From positions 1 to 11,267 of the forward strand of contig JAQSCR010000485.1 in NCBI GenBank assembly GCA_029945495.1: a stretch of DNA of 11,267 nt, in the 5' to 3' direction. The stretch comes from Pseudolabrys sp. (GTDB lineage Bacteria; Pseudomonadota; Alphaproteobacteria; Rhizobiales; Xanthobacteraceae). The notes beneath the pieces are model-generated. The model was not told where the DNA came from, did not search any database, and saw nothing but the letters and a program-made list of their open reading frames with translations. Positions within the stretch are counted from its first letter, which is position 1. Every line of letters starts with the position of its first letter. Positions 1 to 5,651 of this stretch are shown piece after piece. A program made the translations under genes and the position numbers.

Positions 1-375
1 CGCGGACCGCTGGCGGAGATCTTCGGCGACAGCCTGAGCGACCGGCGCGTGCACCTGCACCAGACCGACGTCGGCGCGCTGATCGCGGCCGACGCCTCGA
101 CCTATGACACCATTCTGCTCGATGTCGACAACGGGCCGGAGGGCTTGAGCCGCCCGGGCAACGACGCGCTCTACGATGTCGCCGGGCTGACCGCGGCGCA
201 TCGTGCCTTGCGTCCCGGCGGCGTACTGGCGGTGTGGTCGTCGGCGCCGGACCAGGACTTCACGCGGCGTCTGCGCAAGGCGGGCTTCGGCGTCGACGAA
301 AAGCGCGTGCGCGCGCATAAATCGGACTTTGGCTCGGGCGGCGCGCGCCATGTCATCTGGCTGGCGACGCGCTAA
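1..375 (+). CDS. Spermidine synthase-like SAM-dependent methyltransferase, C-terminal part (5' end outside window)
   Basis: The frame is open from base 1 to the TAA at 373-375, so only the last 124 codons are present. A GTG at 49 is internal, because the frame continues upstream of it. The visible part is the second half of a Rossmann-type methyltransferase/spermidine synthase fold: an acidic strand (TILLDVDNGPEGL), an ALYDVAGLTAAHRALRPGG helix-turn, and a strand (VLAVWSSAPDQDF) followed by the last beta-hairpin. In classical spermidine synthases the acidic strand reads roughly D-x-x-D-P-x-G-P and the second Asp is catalytic. Here the aligned residues are D-V-D-N-G-P-E-G, so that Asp appears to be Asn. 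It may therefore be a paralogue with another substrate rather than a true spermidine synthase. It converges on the PilZ gene with a 9-bp gap and no obvious terminator. The assignment is from fold and motif only; the SAM-binding N-terminal half cannot be seen. Confidence 0.75.
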   Translation, partial: RGPLAEIFGDSLSDRRVHLHQTDVGALIAADASTYDTILLDVDNGPEGLSRPGNDALYDVAGLTAAHRALRPGGVLAVWSSAPDQDFTRRLRKAGFGVDEKRVRAHKSDFGSGGARHVIWLATR

Positions 376-384
376 GGCAAACCG

Positions 385-645
385 CTAGTCGCGGGTGAAG
401 GCGACACCCATGCGGTGCGGCCCGGCGCGCCAGGCCACTTTGCAGGTGCGAATCTCGACCTCGCCTTTGATTTCCAGTTCGAACGTATCGGGAATGACCG
501 AGATACTGACAAATGTCAGCCCGGCCCCACCCTCGGAAATATCCGCCACCGTGCACATGACCGGCGGCGCATGCCGCTTGATAAAGGCCATGGCGGCGCG
601 GTTACCGCCAGGCGAGCGAGGATATTTGCGCTGATCGACTGACAT
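385..645 (-). CDS. Small PilZ domain protein (probable c-di-GMP receptor)
   Basis: The product has 86 residues and is essentially one PilZ domain. Both halves of the c-di-GMP binding signature are visible: RxxxR at R6-R10 (RKYPR) and DxSxxG at D35-S37-G40 (DISEGG). The following beta-barrel strands end in VAWRAGPHRMGVAF, the usual close of small alphaproteobacterial PilZ proteins. There is no signal peptide or membrane segment, so it is a cytosolic protein that would bind cyclic di-GMP and pass the signal to an unidentified partner. The ATG at 643-645 is preceded on the minus strand by an AAAGG about 8 nt upstream, which supports this start. The 135-bp region upstream (646-780) is AT-rich around 690-760 and probably holds its promoter. 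Cognate output is unknown; nothing nearby is an obvious flagellar, cellulose or exopolysaccharide target. Confidence 0.85.
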   Translation of the reverse strand: MSVDQRKYPRSPGGNRAAMAFIKRHAPPVMCTVADISEGGAGLTFVSISVIPDTFELEIKGEVEIRTCKVAWRAGPHRMGVAFTRD

Positions 646-780
646 TGCGGCGCCTTTGTGCCGGTCTCGGGAACTCGCACCTTGCCGGTAATTTATTAAA
701 AAGCCATTCGGCCGAAGCGAGCGAAATTGCCGGTCAGTTTTCTAAAATCTTACACAGCAAATTAACCGCCGCCGGCCGCC

Positions 781-1041
781 TCAATCCGGCTGCCGGGCCG
801 GCACGGGAATCGGATTGCAGTTGCGCCGGCCGGATTCGAGGCACATTTGCGCCTTGCGCGAATCGGCCATTGAATTCACCAGCCAGAGACCACCGCCGAC
901 GACGAGCACGGCGGCCACCGCGAGGAAGATGTTGGTGGCGCGGCGGTCGCGCTCGTCCTCCTCGGCGGCCTGATTGCCGCCGTGATTCGATACTTGATTA
1001 GAATCTTGGTTCGATTCTTGCGGCTGCTTTTGCCGTTCCAT
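781..1041 (-). CDS. Hypothetical small single-pass membrane protein with Asn-rich N-terminus
   Basis: The product is 86 residues if translation begins at the ATG at 1039-1041. The frame extends to 1119, but the extra residues would overlap the upstream promoter region and do not resemble protein sequence. Residues 1-36 are polar and charged, with four degenerate xSNQ tetrapeptides at 9-24 and an acidic/basic stretch (EEDERDRR) just before the membrane. Residues about 37-57 (NIFLAVAAVLVVGGGLWLV) form one hydrophobic helix. The short C-terminal tail carries two cysteines (C67, C75) in an MCLESGRRNCNPIPV context. By charge, the N-terminus is probably cytoplasmic and the Cys-containing tail periplasmic, where the two cysteines could form a disulfide. 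It is transcribed divergently from tldD across a 116-bp gap. I do not recognise a named family, and the function is unknown. Confidence 0.65.
   Translation of the reverse strand: MERQKQPQESNQDSNQVSNHGGNQAAEEDERDRRATNIFLAVAAVLVVGGGLWLVNSMADSRKAQMCLESGRRNCNPIPVPARQPD
970..1017 (-). repeat. Degenerate 12-bp tandem repeat encoding xSNQ tetrapeptides
   Basis: Four consecutive 12-bp units inside the small membrane-protein gene encode ESNQ, DSNQ, VSNH and GGNQ. On the plus strand the units begin CTTG or CGTG (for example CTTGATTAGAAT and CTTGGTTCGATT). The tract is much more AT-rich than the surrounding coding DNA. This looks like a small in-frame minisatellite that could vary in copy number by slippage without breaking the reading frame. 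Confidence 0.6.
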
Positions 1042-1157
1042 CCCGGGCCCGTCGCTCGTTCGTCCTGCCGCCACTATAAAGCGCTTTTGCCGGCCCACCC
1101 TCGCCAAATCGCCCGGCACGCCCTATCTGATGGGAACCCGCACCGGAGCATAAAGCC

Positions 1158-2579
1158 ATGGACCCAGCCATTTCTTCCCTGATCGACCGCGCCGGCCTCG
1201 ACAAGGGCAAGGTCCGCCAGTTGATCGGGCGCGGGCTGGAAGGCGCCGACGACGGCGAACTGTTCCTCGAATACAAGCAGACCGAAGCGCTGGCCTTCGA
1301 CAATGGCCGCCTGAAACAGGCGACTTACGACACCTCGCAAGGTTTCGGCCTGCGCGCGGTCAAGGATGAAGCGGTCGGCTATGCCCATGCCTCCGACCTG
1401 TCGGAAGGCGCGCTGTCGCGCGCTGCCGAGGCGGTGCGCGCGGTCAAAGGCGGATACAGCGGCAACTATGCCGCTGCGCCGAGTCGCACCAACCGCAAGC
1501 TTTATGGCGACGAAAATCCGCTCGGCCAGCCGACTTTTGAGGACAAGGTGAAGCTGCTCGAAACCATCGACGCCTATGCGCGCGCCAAGGACCCGCGCGT
1601 GCGGCAGGTGACGGCGAGCATCGCCGCGACCTGGCAGGTCGTGGAAATCCTGCGTGCCGACGGCGAGACCTACCGCGACATTCGTCCGCTGGTGCGGCTG
1701 AACGTGTCGGTTGTTGCCGGTGACGGCGACCGGCAGGAGTCGGGCAGCTACGGCGTCGGCGGCCGCGAAGGCTATCAGCGCTTCATCGAGCCTTCGATGT
1801 GGCAAGGCGCGGTCGACGAAGCCGTGCGGCAGGCGATGGTGAACCTTTCCGCCGTGGCGGCGCCGGCCGGCGAAATGGACGTCGTACTGGGCGCCGGGTG
1901 GCCCGGCGTCATGCTGCACGAGGCTGTCGGTCATGGTCTCGAAGGCGACTTCAATCGCAAGAAGACGTCGGCGTTCGCGGGCCTGATGGGCCAGCAGGTC
2001 GCGGCCAAGGGCGTCACCGTCGTCGATGACGGCACGCTGCAGTCGCGCCGTGGTTCTCTCTCCATCGACGACGAAGGCACGCCGACCAACCGCACCGTGC
2101 TGATCGAGGACGGCATCCTGGTCGGCTACATGCAGGACCGCCAGAACGCGCGGCTGATGGGCATGAAGCCGACCGGCAATGGACGCCGCGAGAGCCACGC
2201 GCATGTGCCGATGCCGCGCATGACCAACACCGCGATGCTCGCAGGACAGCACGACCCGAAGGAAATCATCGCCTCGGTGACGAACGGTCTTTACGCCGTC
2301 AATTTCGGCGGCGGCCAGGTCGACATCACTTCGGGCAAATACGTGTTCCAGTGCACTGAGGCCTACAAAATCGAGAACGGCAAGGTCACCGCGCCGGTGA
2401 AAGGCGCGATGCTGATCGGCAACGGGCCGACCGACCTGCACCGCATCTCGATGATCGGCAACGACTTCGCGCTCGATCCCGGCATCGGCACCTGCGGCAA
2501 GAACGGCCAGGGCGTGCCGGTCGGCGTCGGCCAGCCGACCTTGCGCATGGACAAGATCACCGTCGGCGGCACGGCGTAA
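1158..2579 (+). CDS. tldD: TldD, zinc metalloprotease subunit (PmbA/TldD family)
   Basis: The product has 473 residues, the normal length for TldD (peptidase family U62/M103). The N-terminal PmbA/TldD domain covers about residues 30-100, and the conserved catalytic and beta-rich C-terminal parts follow. The metal-binding HExxxH is seen as HEAVGH at 254-259, inside GVMLHEAVGHGLEGDF. The third ligand expected from the E. coli structure, a C-terminal Cys, is C446 in GTCGKNGQGVPVGVGQP. TldD pairs with TldE (PmbA) to form a heterodimeric protease that degrades unfolded peptides and, in E. coli, matures microcin B17 and CcdA. No tldE partner is in this window. The ATG at 1158 is preceded by a GGAG about 8-11 nt upstream. 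lepB follows 17 bp downstream on the same strand, so the two are probably co-transcribed. Confidence 0.95.
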   Translation: MDPAISSLIDRAGLDKGKVRQLIGRGLEGADDGELFLEYKQTEALAFDNGRLKQATYDTSQGFGLRAVKDEAVGYAHASDLSEGALSRAAEAVRAVKGGYSGNYAAAPSRTNRKLYGDENPLGQPTFEDKVKLLETIDAYARAKDPRVRQVTASIAATWQVVEILRADGETYRDIRPLVRLNVSVVAGDGDRQESGSYGVGGREGYQRFIEPSMWQGAVDEAVRQAMVNLSAVAAPAGEMDVVLGAGWPGVMLHEAVGHGLEGDFNRKKTSAFAGLMGQQVAAKGVTVVDDGTLQSRRGSLSIDDEGTPTNRTVLIEDGILVGYMQDRQNARLMGMKPTGNGRRESHAHVPMPRMTNTAMLAGQHDPKEIIASVTNGLYAVNFGGGQVDITSGKYVFQCTEAYKIENGKVTAPVKGAMLIGNGPTDLHRISMIGNDFALDPGIGTCGKNGQGVPVGVGQPTLRMDKITVGGTA

Positions 2580-2596
2580 CTTCAACGAGGCGGACA

Positions 2597-3355
2597 ATGT
2601 CAGAAAATCCTTCACGCGCGCGCCGCTGGGGCAAGGCCGCATTCGATTTGGCCTGCATCCTTCTGGTGGTGACCGCCGCCAAGGCGGCGATCGCCGAGCC
2701 GTTCTATGTGCCGTCCGGCTCGATGGAGCCGACATTGCTGATCGGCGATGAACTGCTGGCAACCAAATTTCCTTATGGCTACAGCGCCGCTTCGCTGCCG
2801 GCCTTCGTCGTGCTGCCGGATAGCGGCCGCGTGTTCGGCGCGCTGCCGAAGCGCGGCGACGTCGTCGTGTTCCGCTGGCCGGGCGACCGCTCGCAGGTCT
2901 GGGTCAAGCGCGTCATCGGCCTGCCCGGCGAGCGCATTTCGCTCGACCGCGGCGTCGTGTCGATCAACGGCGTCGCCGTCAAGATCGAAGCGGACGGCAG
3001 CGGCCAGTCGGAAAACGAAGACGGTTCGCAGACCACCGCGCGGCGTTTCATCGAAACGCTGCCGGGCGGGCGCCAGCATGTCTTCTTCAAGCTGTCGTCG
3101 CGCAATCCGCTCGACACTATGCCGGAGACGGTCATACCGGAGGATCATGTTTTCGTCATGGGCGACAATCGCGACAACTCCGCCGACTCGCGCGTGCCGC
3201 TCGCCGCCGGCGGCGTCGGCATGTTGCCGGTTGCCAACCTGATCGGCCGCGTCGATGGCATCGTCGCGTCCTGGGATCTCGGCATGAAGAGCCAGCCGTT
3301 GTGGACCTGGCCAAAGGGCCTGCGGCTGTCGCGGTTTTTTAGCGGCGTGATTTAG
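2597..3355 (+). CDS. lepB: Signal peptidase I (LepB-type, S26 family)
   Basis: The product has 252 residues with one N-terminal membrane helix (about 14-33) and the periplasmic catalytic domain of type I signal peptidases. It cleaves signal peptides from exported preproteins at the outer face of the inner membrane. The catalytic Ser is S42 in SGSMEPT (box B). The general-base Lys is K104 in VWVKRVIGLPGE (box D). Box E is GDNRDNSADSR at 189-199. All active-site boxes are intact, so it should be functional. The start ATG at 2597 follows a good GAGG ribosome site about 8 nt upstream and lies 17 bp after the tldD stop. Alphaproteobacterial lepB is more often found next to acpS and rnc, so this copy, coupled to tldD, could be a second signal peptidase. 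That cannot be decided from this window alone. Confidence 0.93.
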   Translation: MSENPSRARRWGKAAFDLACILLVVTAAKAAIAEPFYVPSGSMEPTLLIGDELLATKFPYGYSAASLPAFVVLPDSGRVFGALPKRGDVVVFRWPGDRSQVWVKRVIGLPGERISLDRGVVSINGVAVKIEADGSGQSENEDGSQTTARRFIETLPGGRQHVFFKLSSRNPLDTMPETVIPEDHVFVMGDNRDNSADSRVPLAAGGVGMLPVANLIGRVDGIVASWDLGMKSQPLWTWPKGLRLSRFFSGVI

Positions 3356-3378
3356 CTAGTTCTCTTTCGCGATCGCGC

Positions 3379-3918
3379 TTACCGCACCACGCCCGACACG
3401 CAGCAAGGCTTGGGACGCGGCCGCGTGATCCTGTCCTTCAGATAGCAGCGCGCGGCGGCGCCGATATAGCCGGGCCGCACATAAGTCCAGGCGCGGCATT
3501 TGTTGTCGGCGTCGCAAGCCGCCATGCAGGCCGCGCCGGTCGAATCGGACGGGGTTTCGAAATTCCGGTAGTCGCCGCCGCTGCGGTCGATCGAGATTTC
3601 GGCCGGACCTTTCCGCGATTCGACGACGCCGGCGCCGCGCACGCCCGAGACGCAGCATTTGTCTTCGAACCGCGGCGGCACTTTGTTCTTCAGCCAGCAC
3701 TGGGCCGGGGCATTTTCCGAGCGCGGATAGGAAAAGGCCCAGGCCCGGCAGCGGTTGTCGCGTTCGCAGCGCTGGGCGCAGACTTCCGGATCGCCGGTGC
3801 GGATGTCGAATTTCAGATAGTCGCCGCCGCGGCGGTCGAAACCGATCTGCGCCTGCGCCGCGCCGGAAATGACCAGCGCCGCCAGCAGCACGATCAATAA
3901 GTTGAACCGGAATGACAT
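3379..3918 (-). CDS. Secreted protein with two tandem PAN/Apple domains
   Basis: The product has 179 residues. A clear signal peptide occupies residues 1-23, with hydrophobic LLIVLLAALVISGAA and a likely cleavage after AQA. The mature protein is two PAN (PAN_4-like) modules, about 27-94 and 110-176. Each begins (F/I)DRxGGDY and ends in CCVSGV. Each has six cysteines with identical spacing: C47, C51, C57, C74, C88, C89, and C131, C135, C141, C158, C172, C173. PAN/Apple domains bind proteins or carbohydrates outside the cytoplasm. No catalytic domain is attached, so a binding or adhesion role in the periplasm or at the surface is plausible, but the ligand is unknown. The ribosome site upstream of the ATG at 3916-3918 is weak. 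The gene converges on lepB with a 23-bp gap and is separated from the DUF1127 gene by an intrinsic terminator. Confidence 0.85.
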   Translation of the reverse strand: MSFRFNLLIVLLAALVISGAAQAQIGFDRRGGDYLKFDIRTGDPEVCAQRCERDNRCRAWAFSYPRSENAPAQCWLKNKVPPRFEDKCCVSGVRGAGVVESRKGPAEISIDRSGGDYRNFETPSDSTGAACMAACDADNKCRAWTYVRPGYIGAAARCYLKDRITRPRPKPCCVSGVVR

Positions 3919-3988
3919 CCGGGCAGTCTAGACCAGACAGCGGATAATGCGCGCCCGAATGGCCTGAGCCAGGAGGTTTTTAGAGCCG

Positions 3989-4024
3989 AAAAAATTTGCG
4001 CCCGCCGGAGGGGCCGGCGGGCGC
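3989..4024 (-). terminator. Intrinsic terminator of the DUF1127 transcript
   Basis: On the minus strand, a perfect 11-bp GC stem (GCGCCCGCCGG at 4024-4014 pairing with CCGGCGGGCGC at 4008-3998) closes a 5-nt CCCCT loop. It is followed immediately by AAATTTTTT (3997-3989). This is a textbook rho-independent terminator, about 80 nt after the DUF1127 stop codon, and it insulates the downstream PAN gene. Confidence 0.88.
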
Positions 4025-4102
4025 TCTTGATCCGGGCGCGAGAGGGGATTCGCGTTTGTCTCGGATCGGACGGCCGATGAGAGGGATCGGCCGTTTTGGG
4101 TA
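3989..4102 (-). ncRNA. Structured 3' UTR downstream of DUF1127; candidate 3'-UTR-derived small RNA (CcsR/cuckoo-like)
   Basis: Reading the minus strand from the DUF1127 stop codon, three hairpins follow one another. Hairpin A (4094-4070) has a 9-bp stem ACGGCCGAT/ATCGGCCGT and a CCCTCTC loop. Hairpin B (4067-4029) has an outer 6-bp GATCCG/CGGATC stem enclosing an inner 5-bp CGCGA/TCGCG stem with loop ATCCCCTC. Hairpin C is the terminator, with loop CCCCT continuing into CC. All three loops are C/U-rich and partly complementary to Shine-Dalgarno sequences (GGAGG-like). In Rhodobacter and other Alphaproteobacteria, the CcsR/'cuckoo' small RNAs lie directly downstream of DUF1127 genes and carry anti-Shine-Dalgarno loop motifs. 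The hairpins and loops are seen here; membership in that RNA family, processing and function are inferred. The canonical CCUCCUCCC is not present exactly. Confidence 0.42.
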
Positions 4103-4465
4103 TTACACAGCCTGCCGCGCGGGGCGGTCGGTTGCCGGCTGACGGAAGGCTTTGTCGGCCGGCGCACTGCGCGGGATGCGGTTCACGGCGCGGTTCATGC
4201 GCCGCTCGATGGCGCGCTCGCTCAAGAGCGCGGTCGGGTCTTCCCATAGCGGCGCCGAGAAGGCGTCGTGCACGTCCGAGCGGGTCAAGCCGATATCCGC
4301 GAGCATGTGGCGATCGAGGCTGGCCAGCACGTTGGCGTTATGGCGATTGCGGACGGCGCGAGCGGCGGCTTTGGAGGACAGGACGACCGGTGCCAGGAAA
4401 GCGGCAAACGCGCGGGCCAGGATGCCGGCGGCGAGGGGCAAAACGGGGTATTGGGCGGTCGTCAT
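4103..4465 (-). CDS. DUF1127 domain protein
   Basis: The product has 120 residues if translation begins at the ATG at 4463-4465. That start has a strong GGAG six nt upstream (GGAGACTACCATG). The frame is open back to a GTG at 4486, and an ATG at 4477 lacks a ribosome site. Residues 1-36 are hydrophobic/Ala-rich. The DUF1127 core lies at about 37-75 and includes ANVLASLDRHMLADIGLTRSD, the usual L-x-x-x-D-x-x-x-L-x-D-I-G-L-x-R signature. An Arg-rich tail (AIERRMNRAVNRIPR) follows. Small DUF1127 proteins in Alphaproteobacteria have been linked to RNA binding/maturation and stress physiology (CcaF1 in Rhodobacter). This one is longer than the 45-75-residue forms. It is divergent from an LsrB/VtlR-like regulator, and its message continues into an unusually structured 3' UTR. 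Confidence 0.85.
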   Translation of the reverse strand: MTTAQYPVLPLAAGILARAFAAFLAPVVLSSKAAARAVRNRHNANVLASLDRHMLADIGLTRSDVHDAFSAPLWEDPTALLSERAIERRMNRAVNRIPRSAPADKAFRQPATDRPARQAV

Positions 4466-4558
4466 GGTAGTCTCCATTTGGTTCACGGACCGGAGCGTTC
4501 ATCGCTCTCATTCCGGCTCGCAGCCACCCGGTTTCAGGCGTGCGCTGGCGAAGCACGA

Positions 4559-4613
4559 TCTATATGCGCGCCCCCTATTGATTAGTGAAACGAATGTTTT
4601 TAATCTGACCAAT
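4559..4613 (-). promoter_or_regulatory. Candidate LysR-type operator pair and -10 element upstream of DUF1127
   Basis: Two related 15-mers lie 18 bp apart in the AT-rich divergent region: ATTAGTGAAACGAAT (4581-4595) and TTTAATCTGACCAAT (4599-4613). They agree at 9 of 15 positions (TTA-N-T-N3-AC-N-AAT). The first is an interrupted dyad with 5 of 7 complementary pairs and contains the T-N11-A arrangement typical of LysR-family boxes. On the minus strand a TATAGA (4564-4559) sits about 17 nt downstream of the first box, where a -10 element would lie, so the box would overlap a poor -35. That is the usual arrangement for a LysR-activated promoter. A start site near 4552 would give a leader of about 87 nt. 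The binding protein is inferred. Confidence 0.38.
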
Positions 4614-4624
4614 CAGGAATGCTG

Positions 4625-4634
4625 ATGTTAACAT
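4625..4634. promoter_or_regulatory. Perfect 10-bp palindrome in the divergent region
   Basis: ATGTTAACAT is a perfect palindrome located between the candidate LysR boxes and the LysR gene. Its position fits a second regulatory site (autoregulation of the LysR gene, for example), but a 10-bp AT-rich palindrome can occur by chance and no protein can be assigned. Confidence 0.25.
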
Positions 4635-4760
4635 TTGTGGCCAAGCGCGAAAAAAGGCCGGCCCTAAATCACTCGATGGAACAATAAGTTGTTGTTTTGC
4701 TGAGCAGAATTGTGGCCTGCTGAAATTAACGCCGAGCACAACCAAATCTGGATGCCTGCC

Positions 4761-5642
4761 ATGATCGCATTACTCGACGTCGACCAGCTGCGGACATTTG
4801 TCGCCATCGCGGAAACCGGCAGCTTCACCAAGGCCGCCGAAGTCGTCGGCAAGACCCAGTCGGCGGTGTCCATGCAGATGAAACGGCTGGAAGAACGGCT
4901 GGAACGGCCGATTTTCGCACGCGACGGGCGCGCCTCCAAGCTCACCGACGACGGCCAGCGCCTGCTCGATTACGCGCGGCGAATCATCAAGCTCAACGTC
5001 GAGACCATCGCCGCTTTTTCCGATGCCGAATTGTCCGGCCGGGTGCGCCTCGGCGTGCCGGACGACTACGCCGACCGCTATCTGCCGGAAATCATGGCGC
5101 GGTTCTCGCGCGCCTATCCGAGCGTCGAGCTGTCGGTGATCTGCGAGCCCTCGGTCGACCTCTTGGAACGAATCGACGGCAATGAGATCGACCTCGCCAT
5201 CGTCACCAATTGCGAATCCAAGCGCGCTTCGGAAACCTTCCGGCGCGAGCGGCTGCTGTGGGTGACGTCGAACCGCCACGCCACACATTCCGAGGAACGG
5301 CTGCCGCTGGCGCTCGGGCGACCGACCTGCAGCTGGCGGCGCTCCGCCGTCGACCGGCTGGAGACGATGGCCCGACCCTATCGCATTCTCTATTCGAGCT
5401 CGAATGCCGGCGCGGTCGCGGCCGCCGTGCTCGCCGGTTTCGCGGTCTCGGTTCTGCCGGAGTCCGGGTTGCGCCCCGGCATGCGGGTGCTGACCGCCGC
5501 CGACGGCTTCCCCGAACTGCCGAGCTGCCATATCGGCTTGGTGCGCAATGCGCATGAAGGCTCGTCGCTCGCCGACGCGCTGGCCGAGCACATCATCCTG
5601 TCGCTCGATAACCTGTCGGAATCGGTGCAGGCGGCGGAGTAA
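4761..5642 (+). CDS. lsrB: LysR-family transcriptional regulator, LsrB/VtlR-like
   Basis: The product has 293 residues from the ATG at 4761. The frame is open back to a TTG at 4710 and an ATG at 4752, but MIALLDVDQLRTFVAIAETG is the normal LysR N-terminus. No strong ribosome site is visible. Residues about 5-63 are the winged helix-turn-helix (SFTKAAEVVGKTQSAVSMQM is the recognition region). Residues 92-285 are the effector-binding domain. The run RLGVPDDYADRYLPEIMARF, followed by CEPSVDLLERI and LPLALGRPTC, matches what I remember of the LsrB (Sinorhizobium) / VtlR (Brucella, Agrobacterium) group, close to LrhA. Four cysteines (C128, C151, C190, C256) could support redox sensing, as reported for LsrB. 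The gene is divergent from DUF1127 and close to gshA. LysR membership is certain; the LsrB/VtlR orthology is probable. Confidence 0.72.
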   Translation: MIALLDVDQLRTFVAIAETGSFTKAAEVVGKTQSAVSMQMKRLEERLERPIFARDGRASKLTDDGQRLLDYARRIIKLNVETIAAFSDAELSGRVRLGVPDDYADRYLPEIMARFSRAYPSVELSVICEPSVDLLERIDGNEIDLAIVTNCESKRASETFRRERLLWVTSNRHATHSEERLPLALGRPTCSWRRSAVDRLETMARPYRILYSSSNAGAVAAAVLAGFAVSVLPESGLRPGMRVLTAADGFPELPSCHIGLVRNAHEGSSLADALAEHIILSLDNLSESVQAAE

Positions 5643-5651
5643 CGGCCGCCG

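Noticed and set aside
725..780. A CtrA-like TTAA-N7-TTAA site upstream of the PilZ gene
   Set aside because: The minus strand has TTAA followed by TGTA at the correct spacing or GTAA one base off; the second half is too poor to call.
1074..2762. A 562-codon open frame antisense to tldD and the start of lepB
   Set aside because: It is a shadow of GC-rich coding DNA: the protein is His/Arg/Ala-rich and low in recognisable folds, while the plus strand carries an intact TldD with catalytic residues.
3368..3377. CGCGATCGCG palindrome in the lepB-PAN convergent gap
   Set aside because: It is short, lacks a loop and a T-tract, and such GC palindromes are common in this base composition; not a supportable terminator.
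4639..4663. A possible minus-strand terminator or small RNA end at GGCCGGCC followed by TTTTTT
   Set aside because: GGCCGGCC is a short palindrome with no loop, and no stable stem with a proper loop can be drawn next to the T-run.
4487..4760. An AbcR-type small RNA gene in the LysR-DUF1127 gap, as expected from VtlR/LsrB loci in other Rhizobiales
   Set aside because: No AbcR-like CUUUCCC motif and no intrinsic terminator were found in this gap on either strand.
4770..5591. A 273-codon minus-strand open frame opposite the LysR gene
   Set aside because: It is fully antisense to a clear LysR protein and shows shadow-type composition.
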